Shown here piece by piece: positions 28,663-36,998 of a DNA stretch of 64,000 nucleotides. The notes below the pieces were generated by a model that was not told the DNA's origin, ran no database searches, and saw only the letters and a program-made list of their open reading frames with translations. Position numbers and translations under genes: made by a program. This DNA is from Sediminibacillus terrae (lineage in GTDB: Bacteria > Bacillota > Bacilli > Bacillales > Amphibacillaceae). The stretch spans positions 372,001 through 436,000 of the forward strand of contig NZ_VZDQ01000021.1 of the NCBI RefSeq assembly GCF_009602435.1, written 5' to 3'. Numbering within the stretch: the stretch's first letter is position 1; each line of letters starts with the position of its first letter.

Positions 28663-29559
28663 ATGATGTCTAGCAATCATTTAGTCTTTGTGTATGGCAC
28701 CTTGAGGGAAAATGAACCAAACCATCATTTACTGGAAAATGCCGACTGCATCGCAAGACAAAGTTGGACAGAAGGTGTATTATACGATACTGGTAACGGT
28801 TATCCTGTAATGGGAGTTAGCTCTTTTCACCGAGTATATGGGGAAGTGTATGAAGTATCGTCGGACTTACTAAACCAGTTGAGTGAATTGGAAAGTTTTC
28901 CAGAAAAGACGAATCGGTATGAAAAAGTCGTTCAGACCATTTACAGCGATGCCGGAGAGATGGAAGCAATTGTTTATGTCAATGGAACTTTTTCGCTTGC
29001 ACAACTGCAAGAAGTGAAATTCGGTGATTGGAAATGCCATCTCCATTTGGATAAGGCCGTGTTCCGTTATTTCGCGTATGGTTCCTGTATGGATTCGGAG
29101 CGTTTTACCACTGCCGGCGTAGCGGAATACTTTACCAAAGTGATCGGTTGCGGAAAAGCTAATAACTTTTCGCTTGCATATACCCGCGCTGCGAAAGATG
29201 GAGGCAGGGCAGATATTATCGAATCCGATGGGTATGTAGAAGGTAAAGTGTACGAATTGAAAAAAGAAGCGTTAGATTACTTGTTTATGCGGGAAGGTGT
29301 ACATGGCAACCATTACCGTCCGGCATTTGTTTCCGTGGAAGTAGACGGGAATGTACTCGAAAATGTATTGACCTTTATCGTGATTGATAAGTCGGAAGAA
29401 TTGGCGCCGCCGCTTCACTATGCTACAGAAATCTTAAGAGGCGCCAACGGTGTTGTCAGTGAGCAGTATTATCACCAGCTCGAAGAGGATTTGTTTCATA
29501 AATTCCGGCTTAAAATCGATATACAGAAAGACTTGGAACTTGCAAGTCCCGGAAAATAA
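28663..29559 (+). CDS. ykqA: Two-domain gamma-glutamylcyclotransferase (YkqA-like)
   Basis: The 298-residue protein joins two AIG2/GGCT-type domains: an N-terminal one with FVYGTLRENEPNHHLLE and GYPVM, and a C-terminal one with RYFAYGSCMDSERF, VIGCGKANNFSLAYTR and YELKKEALDYLF. Such enzymes release 5-oxoproline from gamma-glutamyl compounds. The domain order and length match B. subtilis YkqA, whose substrate is not proven. It has its own promoter and terminator. Confidence 0.82.
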   Translation: MMSSNHLVFVYGTLRENEPNHHLLENADCIARQSWTEGVLYDTGNGYPVMGVSSFHRVYGEVYEVSSDLLNQLSELESFPEKTNRYEKVVQTIYSDAGEMEAIVYVNGTFSLAQLQEVKFGDWKCHLHLDKAVFRYFAYGSCMDSERFTTAGVAEYFTKVIGCGKANNFSLAYTRAAKDGGRADIIESDGYVEGKVYELKKEALDYLFMREGVHGNHYRPAFVSVEVDGNVLENVLTFIVIDKSEELAPPLHYATEILRGANGVVSEQYYHQLEEDLFHKFRLKIDIQKDLELASPGK

Positions 29560-29592
29560 GCAGAAGCCACAGCTTTCTGCTTATTTTTTTTC
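29555..29592 (+). terminator. Terminator after ykqA-like gene
   Basis: AATAAGCAGAAG pairs with CTTTCTGCTTATT, followed by a long T run. Confidence 0.85.
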
Positions 29593-29702
29593 GGTCATGA
29601 CGAGAAAGCTTTTATGATGAACATGTTGTAATTCTGAAAATTTAAATTATAATAAATGAAAACCCTTTCATTTATAGGGCAAGGGAAAAGGAGTGACTGA
29701 AC

Positions 29703-31307
29703 ATGGGCGAAGAGTTGCGTGAATTGAAATCCGCTCCAGCTTTATTGGAACGCGCAAGGAGAAACACTTTATCCGATTTATTGGTCCGGACAAGCAGCCG
29801 ATATCCTGACAAACCAGCTATCCAGTACCTTGGCAAACGATTCACTTACCAACAGTTGGAAGATGTGGTCAACCGGACGGCAGCCGGGATGAGGAAAGAT
29901 GGACTTCAAAAAGGAACCATGGTCGCTGTTTTATCCAACAACAGCCTCGATTTCGTCGTGTTGAATTTTGCACTGGCAAGAATAGGTGCTGTTATGGTGC
30001 CGCTCAATTATATGCTTCATGTAGAAGACATTCAGTATATTCTCGACCATGCCGGTATCGAAGGCATGGCCGCACCTGCCGAGTATGCAGATCGAATGGA
30101 TGAAGCCGTTCTGCGTAGTGGTTCCAATATATCATGGAGGTATTTGATGGATACCGACATTTCCATGAAAAAGCGGCAAAATTGGAAACCGTTCTCTGAA
30201 TTGAAAGAAGATATAGAATCTGACCTGGTAGAGGAGGATATTCGGGATGATGACCTTGCCCATGTTCTTTATACAAGCGGAACTGAGTCAAAACCGAAAG
30301 GGGTCATGCTTACCCATAAAAGCTTGATAGCAGAATATGTAAGCAGCATCATAGAAGGGAAAATGGAGGCTTCGGATGTCGCCGTCCATGCATTGCCTTT
30401 CTACCACAGTGCACAGCTTCATGTATTTCTCGGTCCCGGCATCTATGTCGGCTCAACCGGTATCATACTTCCTCAGGCAAGCCCTGAAGCTATCCTTGAA
30501 ACCATAGAAAGAGAGCGAGCCACTCAACTTTTTTGTCCTCCAACCGTTTGGATAGCGATGTTAAGGCATCCTGATTTCGGACAAAGGGACCTTTCCTCTT
30601 TGCAAAAATGCTATTATGGTGCTGCCATCATGCCCAGGGAGATACTCAAAGAATTAATGGAAAAACTTCCGCAGGCTAGGTTTTGGAATTTCTATGGACA
30701 AACAGAAGTCGCTCCGCTTGCTGCAGCCCTGCAGCCAGAAGATCAGTTGCGCAAACTGGGTGCTGCCGGGAGAGCTGTCTTGCATGTCGAAACGAAGATA
30801 GTGGATGAATATGATAAGGAAGTGGCAAGGAATCAAGTTGGCGAAATCGTCCATCGTACCCCGCATGCTATGAAAGGCTACCTGCATGACCCAGAAAAAA
30901 CCGCGGAAGTTTTTCGTGGAGGATGGTTCCATAGCGGAGATTTAGGAGTCATGGACGAAGAAGGTTATATAACGATCATTGATAGAAAGAAAGACATGAT
31001 CAATACAGGCGGCGTGAATGTATCCAGCAGAGAAGTGGAAGAAACACTTTATGAAATGGAAGGGGTATCTGAAGCAGCTGTCATCGGAATTCCGGATTCC
31101 TACTGGATTGAAGCTGTCACGGCGATCATCGTAGCAAAAGAGGGAAGCACGATAAGCAGGGAAGAAATTTTGCGATTCTGTAAAGCAAAGCTTGCCAAAT
31201 ATAAGGTACCTAAGTATATCGAGTTTGCAGACACGCTGCCGAAAAATCCCAGCGGAAAATTGTTGAAGCGCAATCTTCGCGAAACATACAAAAACATTGG
31301 AAGTTGA
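29703..31307 (+). CDS. Acyl-CoA synthetase (AMP-forming)
   Basis: The 534-residue enzyme should activate a fatty or other carboxylic acid to its CoA thioester with ATP. It has the AMP-binding loop LYTSGTESKPKGVMLTHKS, the motif NFYGQTEVAP, GWFHSGDLGVMDEEGYITI, and the C-terminal lysine block LPKNPSGKLLKRNLRE. The N-terminal part is typical of long- or medium-chain ligases. The next gene encodes an enoyl-CoA hydratase (36 bases), suggesting a two-gene unit for degrading an acid. The upstream gap holds AATTCTGAAAATTT, a weak CodY-like match. Confidence 0.88.
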   Translation: MGEELRELKSAPALLERARRNTLSDLLVRTSSRYPDKPAIQYLGKRFTYQQLEDVVNRTAAGMRKDGLQKGTMVAVLSNNSLDFVVLNFALARIGAVMVPLNYMLHVEDIQYILDHAGIEGMAAPAEYADRMDEAVLRSGSNISWRYLMDTDISMKKRQNWKPFSELKEDIESDLVEEDIRDDDLAHVLYTSGTESKPKGVMLTHKSLIAEYVSSIIEGKMEASDVAVHALPFYHSAQLHVFLGPGIYVGSTGIILPQASPEAILETIERERATQLFCPPTVWIAMLRHPDFGQRDLSSLQKCYYGAAIMPREILKELMEKLPQARFWNFYGQTEVAPLAAALQPEDQLRKLGAAGRAVLHVETKIVDEYDKEVARNQVGEIVHRTPHAMKGYLHDPEKTAEVFRGGWFHSGDLGVMDEEGYITIIDRKKDMINTGGVNVSSREVEETLYEMEGVSEAAVIGIPDSYWIEAVTAIIVAKEGSTISREEILRFCKAKLAKYKVPKYIEFADTLPKNPSGKLLKRNLRETYKNIGS

Positions 31308-31342
31308 AATGGCATGTGTTAATTTATCATGGGAGGTAGCAA

Positions 31343-32119
31343 ATGGCTAAACAACTAATCGAAACAACTATAACGGAAGGTATTGGACATATACGTTTAA
31401 ATGATCCGCAAAGAAGAAATTGTTTGTCTCTGGAGCTTATGAAACAATTGACGGACCAGCTTTCCGAATGGGAATCGGACGATAGGGTTAAATTGATAGT
31501 CTTAACTGGAAAAGGGAAGTCGTTTTGTGCAGGCGGAGATATTCGCGCCATGCAAAATCTTCAGAGTCAAGCGGATGTATCTGCATACATGGAGGCTGCT
31601 TCTCGTCTTCCCCGATTGTTGACTGAGCTGGACAAAATAGTCATTGCCGCTGTACAAGGTTATGCGGCAGGAGCCGGTTTCAGCCTGGCTCTTGCTGCTG
31701 ACTTTATAGTGGCGGATAAATCTGCTGTGTTTGCTCTTAGTTTCCGGCAAATAGGATTGATACCTGATTTGGGGCTGATGAAATTTCTCTCGCAGAGAAT
31801 TTCTGTGCCATTGGTTAAACAATGGATCCTGGAAGGAAAGGAATTGGAAGCAAAAGAAGCGGAGGAGCTTGGAATCATCAGTCTCTTATCGGAACACAAG
31901 GCAGAAGAAGTCGCCCATTCCTGGGCAGTTCAATTGGCTTCCGGACCAATCGGAACACATAAATACGTCAAACGCATGTTAAATCAAGCATCAGCAGAAA
32001 TGGATGATTTTCTGAGGAAAGAATCGAAAATTCAACAGGTATTGTCGCAGACAAAAGACCATAAAGAAGGTGTGCAAGCTTTTCTGGAAAAAAGGAAGCC
32101 GGTTTTTTTAGGTCAATAA
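31343..32119 (+). CDS. Enoyl-CoA hydratase/isomerase family protein
   Basis: The 258-residue crotonase-fold protein has the oxyanion-hole blocks KSFCAGGDIRAMQ and GYAAGAGFSLALAADFIVA. At the first catalytic position family members often have Glu; here the region VFALSFRQIGLIPDLGLMKFL carries no Glu in that place but has Asp at IPDLG, so isomerase-type or other chemistry is possible. It resembles B. subtilis YhaR. It follows the acyl-CoA synthetase gene and probably acts in the same pathway. Confidence 0.85.
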   Translation: MAKQLIETTITEGIGHIRLNDPQRRNCLSLELMKQLTDQLSEWESDDRVKLIVLTGKGKSFCAGGDIRAMQNLQSQADVSAYMEAASRLPRLLTELDKIVIAAVQGYAAGAGFSLALAADFIVADKSAVFALSFRQIGLIPDLGLMKFLSQRISVPLVKQWILEGKELEAKEAEELGIISLLSEHKAEEVAHSWAVQLASGPIGTHKYVKRMLNQASAEMDDFLRKESKIQQVLSQTKDHKEGVQAFLEKRKPVFLGQ

Positions 32120-32273
32120 CCTTGTTTTATTCCTGGTGGAACGACCTTTACGTTTAGCGTAATGTCTATGCCATGACTACCAGCTTATGCTCCCTGACAT
32201 AATCCTGATAAACCAACCAAAATTCGTTGTTATATATATCCTTGTAGAAAGAGAGAATAGGAGGTAGATAGCA

Positions 32274-33194
32274 ATGAGATTCAACATGAACTCATCTACT
32301 GCATATGCTTTTATCATAATTGGAGCAGCTTTCTGGGGGAGCACAGGATTGTTTGTCACCTACCTGTATCGTTTCGGGTTCACTCCCTGGGAGGTTGTTG
32401 CTGTTCGGCTGGCTTCGTCGAGCCTGGTGCTTTTTGGTTTAATAGCTACTATGGCCAGAAAATACTTACGGATAAAATGGAGACACGTTCCTTACTTTTT
32501 TGTCTTGGGAATCATCAGCATTGCCTTGTTTAACTGGTGTTACTTTGAAGTGATTGAAAGGGCGTCCCTTTCGATTGCGGTCATTTTTGTTTATACTTCG
32601 CCGGTATTTGCGGCCTTGACTGCCTATGCTTTTTTTAAAGAAGAAATGACCTGGAAAAAAGGAATGGCAATCTTTTTCACTATCATAGGTTGCGCCCTCG
32701 TTATCGGTTATTTTCCTGGTGGAAATGCGGGCCTGGGGTTTGTCACCACTATACTTGGCCTGGCTGCGGGGTTGTTCTGTTCGTTGTTCAGTGTGATTGG
32801 TAAACTGGTAAGCCGCTATTATCACCCACTTACTGTCACCTTCTATGCAATGCTGTGCGGAAGCTTTTTCATGTTGCCAACCAGCGGCATATGGAGAAAA
32901 GGACAGCTTTTTTTCATCATAGAGGTCTGGGAAGTAATTGCCGGAATCACCTTGATTTCCACGATTGCAGCATATCTGTTATATACGATGGGGCTTACCT
33001 ATGTAGAGTCCAGCAAAGCGGCAATTCTGTCTTCTGTGGAATTGATTGTATCTGTTTTGATTGGGGTTACTGTTTTTCATGATGCAATCGATCAATGGCA
33101 ATGGATCGGTTTTTTATTCGTCTTTTGTTCATTGTTTTTAACGGTATTGCCCAACAGGAAGGCAATCCGTGTTTCTTTAAACAAGAAAATATGA
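32274..33194 (+). CDS. DMT-family (EamA) transporter
   Basis: The 306-residue protein has ten predicted membrane helices in two EamA repeats, starting AYAFIIIGAAFWGSTGLFVT and, in the second half, TILGLAAGLFCSLFSVIGKL. Members export amino acids or other metabolites; the substrate is not visible. The start ATG has AGGAGGT eight bases upstream. It lies between the fatty-acid pair and ilvA, with its own terminator. Confidence 0.87.
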   Translation: MRFNMNSSTAYAFIIIGAAFWGSTGLFVTYLYRFGFTPWEVVAVRLASSSLVLFGLIATMARKYLRIKWRHVPYFFVLGIISIALFNWCYFEVIERASLSIAVIFVYTSPVFAALTAYAFFKEEMTWKKGMAIFFTIIGCALVIGYFPGGNAGLGFVTTILGLAAGLFCSLFSVIGKLVSRYYHPLTVTFYAMLCGSFFMLPTSGIWRKGQLFFIIEVWEVIAGITLISTIAAYLLYTMGLTYVESSKAAILSSVELIVSVLIGVTVFHDAIDQWQWIGFLFVFCSLFLTVLPNRKAIRVSLNKKI

Positions 33195-33217
33195 AGGCAC
33201 TTGCCAATAAAACTGCA

Positions 33218-33256
33218 GAGAAAAGCAGACGTTCCGTTCGTACTGCTTTTTTCTCT
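33218..33256 (+). terminator. Terminator after the EamA gene
   Basis: GAGAAAAGCAG with ACG/CGT pairs with CTGCTTTTTTCTC around TTCCGTT, with a T run in the right arm. Confidence 0.65.
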
Positions 33257-33262
33257 TGTCTA

Positions 33263-33277
33263 AATTTTAAGAAAATA
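33263..33277. promoter_or_regulatory. CodY-box candidate upstream of ilvA
   Basis: AATTTTAAGAAAATA matches 13 of 15 positions of the CodY consensus AATTTTCNGAAAATT if the N is free. It lies just upstream of a TTTACA -35-like box and 80 bases before ilvA. CodY control of isoleucine/valine genes is well known in Bacillus, so the place fits. Confidence 0.55.
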
Positions 33278-33356
33278 TAAAAAATAATGTTTACAATTCG
33301 CTTGTTTATGGTAGTATTGTGCTAACAATTTTTTCAGCAGGAAGGATATGTGGGAC

Positions 33357-34616
33357 ATGAGTACAAAGCTAAATACCGTTGAAGTAAAAGATATTATCAT
33401 CGCACATCAAATGCTTAAGGACGTTGTGGTAAAAACTCCTTTACAAAAAGATTCCATTTTATCCGAGCGATATCAATGCAATGTTTATTTAAAAAGAGAG
33501 GACTTACAGGTAGTCAGGTCTTTTAAAATCAGAGGTGCCTATCATTTTATGCAAAGCCTGAACAGTGAGGAACTGCAAAACGGTGTGGTATGTGCCAGTG
33601 CCGGAAATCATGCCCAGGGTGTTGCCTATTCATGCAAGGCCTTGGGCGTTAAAGGTAGAGTTTTCATGCCGGCTACGACACCGCGTCAAAAAGTGGACAG
33701 GGTGGAGTTTTTTGGCGGACCGTTTGTGGAAATTGTATTGACTGGAGATACTTTTGATGATTCATACCAGGAAGCAACCGCTTTTTGTGAAGCAAATGCC
33801 ATGGCGTTTATCCATCCATTCGACGACTATCGAACCATAACGGGGCAAGGAACAATCGGCTTGGAGGTATTGGAAGAGATTGACGAGCCCGTTTCCCATG
33901 TGTTTATGGGAGTCGGCGGTGGTGGTTTGATTTCTGGTGTCGGATCCTATATAAAAAATATCAGTCCTTCCACCCAGGTAATCGGGGTGGAACCAGAAGG
34001 GGCACCGGGAATGAAGCTTTCCCTTGATCATGACCGGGTTTATCCTTTGGATAATATCGATAAATTTGTAGATGGAGCAAGTGTCAAGCAGGTGGGCAAG
34101 TTGTCATTTGAAATCGGGAAAGAAGTGATTGATGATATTGTTTTGGTTCCCGAAGGCAAAATAAGCACTACTTTGGTTGATTTGTATAGTGAAAATGCAA
34201 TAGTTGCAGAGCCTGCCGGCGCTTTACCTGTCTCGGCACTTGATTATTACAAGGACCAAATCAAAGGGAAGAACATCGTCTGCATCATCAGCGGAGGAAA
34301 CAATGATATTGACCGGATGCAAGAAATCAAAGAACGTTCCTTGATTTATGAAGGGTTCAAGCATTATTTCATCGTTAGTTTTCCTCAGCGTGCAGGTGCT
34401 TTAAGAGAATTTATGGAAGACGTGTTAGGAAAAGACGATGATATCACACGCTTTGAATACACAAAGAAAAATAATCGTGATAAGGGGCCGGTGCTTGTCG
34501 GCATCGAACTGAAACATAAAAAAGATTATGAGCCCTTGATCGACAGAATGAACAAAAAAGGGTTCGCTTATATAGAAATTAACAAAGATCAAGATTTGTT
34601 CAATCTGCTGATTTAA
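33357..34616 (+). CDS. ilvA: Threonine dehydratase (threonine ammonia-lyase)
   Basis: IlvA deaminates threonine to 2-oxobutanoate, the first step of isoleucine synthesis. The PLP lysine is in KREDLQVVRSFKIRGAYHF; CASAGNHAQGVA, GVGGGGLISGVG and ISGGNNDIDRMQEI are intact. The C-terminal ACT-like part (PQRAGALREFMEDVLG, FEYTKKNNRDKGP) is of the single-domain Bacillus type. Similarity to B. subtilis IlvA extends to the end. I choose the ATG at 33357; the in-frame ATG at 33348 touches the ribosome site AGGAAGGA, and the choice is uncertain. The other ilv genes are not here. Confidence 0.95.
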   Translation: MSTKLNTVEVKDIIIAHQMLKDVVVKTPLQKDSILSERYQCNVYLKREDLQVVRSFKIRGAYHFMQSLNSEELQNGVVCASAGNHAQGVAYSCKALGVKGRVFMPATTPRQKVDRVEFFGGPFVEIVLTGDTFDDSYQEATAFCEANAMAFIHPFDDYRTITGQGTIGLEVLEEIDEPVSHVFMGVGGGGLISGVGSYIKNISPSTQVIGVEPEGAPGMKLSLDHDRVYPLDNIDKFVDGASVKQVGKLSFEIGKEVIDDIVLVPEGKISTTLVDLYSENAIVAEPAGALPVSALDYYKDQIKGKNIVCIISGGNNDIDRMQEIKERSLIYEGFKHYFIVSFPQRAGALREFMEDVLGKDDDITRFEYTKKNNRDKGPVLVGIELKHKKDYEPLIDRMNKKGFAYIEINKDQDLFNLLI

Positions 34617-34647
34617 AAACGGGGAGTTGAAAAGCTCCTTTGTTTTT
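34615..34647 (+). terminator. Terminator of ilvA
   Basis: AAAAACGGGGAG and CTCCTTTGTTTTT form an imperfect stem (two G-T pairs, one bulge) around an 8-base loop. It begins at the ilvA stop. Confidence 0.6.
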
Positions 34648-34657
34648 CACCTATTAA

Positions 34658-34686
34658 ATTCTAATTAAACTATGTTCTAAATAAAC
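34658..34686 (+). other. Replication terminator (Ter) site bound by Rtp
   Basis: The bases TCTAATTAAACTATG followed by TTCTAAATAAAC match the B. subtilis Ter consensus (ACTAAnWnnW-CTATGTACYAAAT-nTTC) at most fixed positions; the CTATGT core and the CYAAAT part are kept, with one core change (T for A) and a poor right end. It lies 95 bases upstream of rtp, just as B. subtilis Ter sites lie upstream of rtp, where they both stop forks and repress the gene. Confidence 0.75.
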
Positions 34687-34781
34687 ACTATGAACCCTTT
34701 ATACTCGCCCCAATAAAAGATGATACCCTTCTAAACAAACACACGTCCAATCAACAAGGATTTCCTAAAGGAGGTAGTCAA

Positions 34782-35150
34782 ATGGAGAGACAACCAAGTG
34801 GATTTTTAGTGAAACAGCGGGCCTTTTTAAAATTATACTTAATTACATTAATAGAAAACAACCATTTGTATGGATTGAAACTTCGTGACTTGCTGAAAGA
34901 AGAGTTTCGGGATTTAGGATACAGACCAAACCATCCGGAAATATATAAAGCACTGCATGATCTAATTGAAAAAGGCATCCTTTTTCAGCAAAAAGAGAAG
35001 AAAGAGGGAGCAGTCTACCAGGAGGTTGTTTATTATCAATTCACCGAGGAAGGAAAAGAGAAGGCCAAGGCATATAAAAAACAATTAAAAATTGAGCTGG
35101 AACGTTGCCTCCAGTTATTGGAAAAGGCATTAAAGGATAATTTTCAATAG
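34782..35150 (+). CDS. rtp: Replication terminator protein Rtp
   Basis: Rtp binds Ter sites as dimer pairs and stops a replication fork in one direction. The 122-residue length equals that of B. subtilis Rtp. The winged-helix body reads GFLVKQRAFLKLYLITLIEN, YGLKLRDLLKEEF, YRPNHPEIYKALHDLIEKGI and QEVVYYQF; the C-terminal dimer helix reads KAYKKQLKIELERCLQLLEKALKDNF. Nearly every conserved block of Rtp is present. It has a strong AAAGGAGGT ribosome site. A Ter-like site lies upstream and can give autorepression. Rtp is found only in Bacillus and close relatives, which helps place the organism. Confidence 0.95.
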   Translation: MERQPSGFLVKQRAFLKLYLITLIENNHLYGLKLRDLLKEEFRDLGYRPNHPEIYKALHDLIEKGILFQQKEKKEGAVYQEVVYYQFTEEGKEKAKAYKKQLKIELERCLQLLEKALKDNFQ

Positions 35151-35396
35151 CTTCCTGAGAAACAAGACAACCGAAAATGTTGGTTTGTTTACGGAGTCCA
35201 TGAATTGATTGCAGAGTAGCAACACCCTAAAGAAGAAATCCATTTCAACAGGTTTTCAATGTAACGACGAACCAACAAGCATTCAGCCATCAAAAAGACA
35301 AGAGCACCTTGAGAGTATTTTAACAGCAACTATGAACATTGAGGAGTCTTAGGAGTACAATAGGACAGAGACAGAATCTAAAATCGTATAAAAATA

Positions 35397-35439
35397 GAGT
35401 AAAGCCCCCTGCGAATTACATGCTTGGAGGGCTTTACTC
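35397..35439. terminator. Terminator for the islet genes (and rtp side)
   Basis: GAGTAAAGCCC pairs perfectly with GGGCTTTACTC around about 21 bases. On the - strand it is followed by TATTTTTATAC, fitting a terminator for the gene at 35474-35971. The rest of 35151-35473 shows no gene I can support. Confidence 0.7.
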
Positions 35440-35473
35440 TTGTTAAAGAGTGTCCAGTCTCTATCCTTATCGT

Positions 35474-35971
35474 TTACATAGAATCCAATTTATGAAGGAT
35501 GTTAAGAACTTTCTTGCTGTTTTGAAAACCGATTAAATTTCCATACTCAAAATCTTTTTGGGCTCTTGCTTCCATCTCCGCGATCCAGTCTCTGGCTCCT
35601 TCGCTACTCACTGAATGTTGGTACATCGTAAATTCCTCGGAAGTTAAACCCGGTACTTTTTGTTTCAGATAATCTGTAGCTTTTTTCTGATCAAAAGTTA
35701 AAATAGCTACATCTTTTAAGGAAATCTCTCCATTATCATACAAGGTTTTCGAAATGGAGTTAATTTCGTCGAAAGTGGCATTCCGAACATCGTATTTTGT
35801 TGCGAGTTCTCCCCACACACTTGATGAATTACTTTTTTTCAAACGGAAATCCTGGTTATTAGCCGAAGTATCATCGTGAGAAGTTGTTTTGGTTATTTCA
35901 TTTTTTCTACTAGTTGTAGCTTGTGAATACGTAGAATATCCTTGTGCTGGAGATACGGTACCTACAATCAT
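35474..35971 (-). CDS. Hypothetical protein in terminus islet
   Basis: This 165-residue protein starts MIVGTVSPAQGYSTYSQATT and is rich in Ser, Thr and Asn in its first third. The middle, SSVWGELATKYDVRNATFDE, followed by INSISKTLYDNGEISLKDVA, looks like a helical soluble domain found in some motility- or envelope-linked bacterial proteins, but I cannot name it. There is no signal peptide. It lies 23 bases downstream of the secreted-protein gene and probably shares its transcript. Both genes run against the replication direction. Confidence 0.7.
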   Translation of the reverse strand: MIVGTVSPAQGYSTYSQATTSRKNEITKTTSHDDTSANNQDFRLKKSNSSSVWGELATKYDVRNATFDEINSISKTLYDNGEISLKDVAILTFDQKKATDYLKQKVPGLTSEEFTMYQHSVSSEGARDWIAEMEARAQKDFEYGNLIGFQNSKKVLNILHKLDSM

Positions 35972-35994
35972 TTTTCAACGCCTTTCAAAATGTA

Positions 35995-36618
35995 TTATTT
36001 AATGTTCATTCTATCAAACATAGTGTTCCAAGGTGAATTGGTTGAAGTATTTTCGTAAGTGAATAAACCATTTTCATTACCGCTTGCATCCCACCAAATG
36101 AACCAACCATCTACAATGGAGTCACCTTCCAAATCAATATTTTCTCTATCTATTTCCGATAATTGACTTCCATTGAATGCAGCATTTCTTTGGAAACCGT
36201 ATCCAAGTTCGGCAGTCACAATGTATAATTCTTCTCCTCCATGATCTTGAACGGAAGATAATTGGTTTGAACTAAAGTATTCATACTCTGGATAGTTAGA
36301 TGATATAGCCGCATATACCTCAAGTGAGGTAAGAGGGGGGGCTGGAGCAGCGATAGTAAAATCGGAACCTCCCAATATCATCTCTTGTTTCTGATATCGT
36401 TCACCTTCTCTGAAGTTTTTATCAAGAAATTGTGCATTGGGATAATCGTCTTTGAGGTTTTCTAGTACATGTTGCTTGAACGATTCTTTTTTTGATAATT
36501 CTGATGGGGGATTTATTATTTTACCCTGTCGCGAAGCTGCAGAAGCTGTATCAGTTCCTATGAACAAAGGGATAAATAATAAAGCTGTCAAAGTGATGCT
36601 TATCATTTTCCTCATCAT
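35995..36618 (-). CDS. Secreted protein, YolA/DUF4879-like
   Basis: The 207-residue protein has a typical signal peptide (positive start, ISITLTALLFIPLFIGTDTA, cleavage near SAA at about residue 28). The mature part contains APAPPLTSLEVYAAISSNYP, QDHGGEELYIVTAELGYGFQ, GWFIWWDASG and TNSPWNTMFDRMNIK. These blocks remind me of the YolA (DUF4879) family of small secreted proteins, but I could not align it. The role of the family is not known. The ribosome site is AGGAGGCGAA before two ATGs. Confidence 0.7.
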   Translation of the reverse strand: MMRKMISITLTALLFIPLFIGTDTASAASRQGKIINPPSELSKKESFKQHVLENLKDDYPNAQFLDKNFREGERYQKQEMILGGSDFTIAAPAPPLTSLEVYAAISSNYPEYEYFSSNQLSSVQDHGGEELYIVTAELGYGFQRNAAFNGSQLSEIDRENIDLEGDSIVDGWFIWWDASGNENGLFTYENTSTNSPWNTMFDRMNIK

Positions 36619-36639
36619 TTCGCCTCCTAAGAATTTTTA

Positions 36640-36990
36640 ATAAATAGAGACTTAATTGGACACTCATATCTTCTATCGGTTTATCTTTCGTTATATTTAG
36701 CATTTATTACAAAAAATTGTATATTTCAGGTTGATTTGGAAATTGGTCGAGAATGGCGTAAGGCTTTTTAAGGTACGATATCTTTTTATGAAGGTAGCAT
36801 GAAAAGGAAAGACGAATGAAATAGTCAGCCTGCTATAGTGAAAAGATGTAATGTCTGGAAGAGGGGAAAAGGGTACTATTCTAAAGGCATATAAGCTAGG
36901 ATATTTCTTAAAAAACAAAAGAGTAATCGGTCTATTATCGGGAATCGTAAGAAGCAAATAACTTGGAATCACTTCATTTATGATAAGGGT
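36640..36990. other. AT-rich gap without gene
   Basis: About 350 bases between the islet and the Mur ligase gene hold no frame with a ribosome site, no hairpin terminator and no repeat that I can see. Confidence 0.5.
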
Positions 36991-36998
36991 TGTGAAAC

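Noticed and set aside
35321-35349. Possible second Ter site (CAACTATGAACATTGAGG)
   Set aside because: Only the ACTATG core agrees with the Ter consensus; the ACTAA part and the CYAAAT part are missing.
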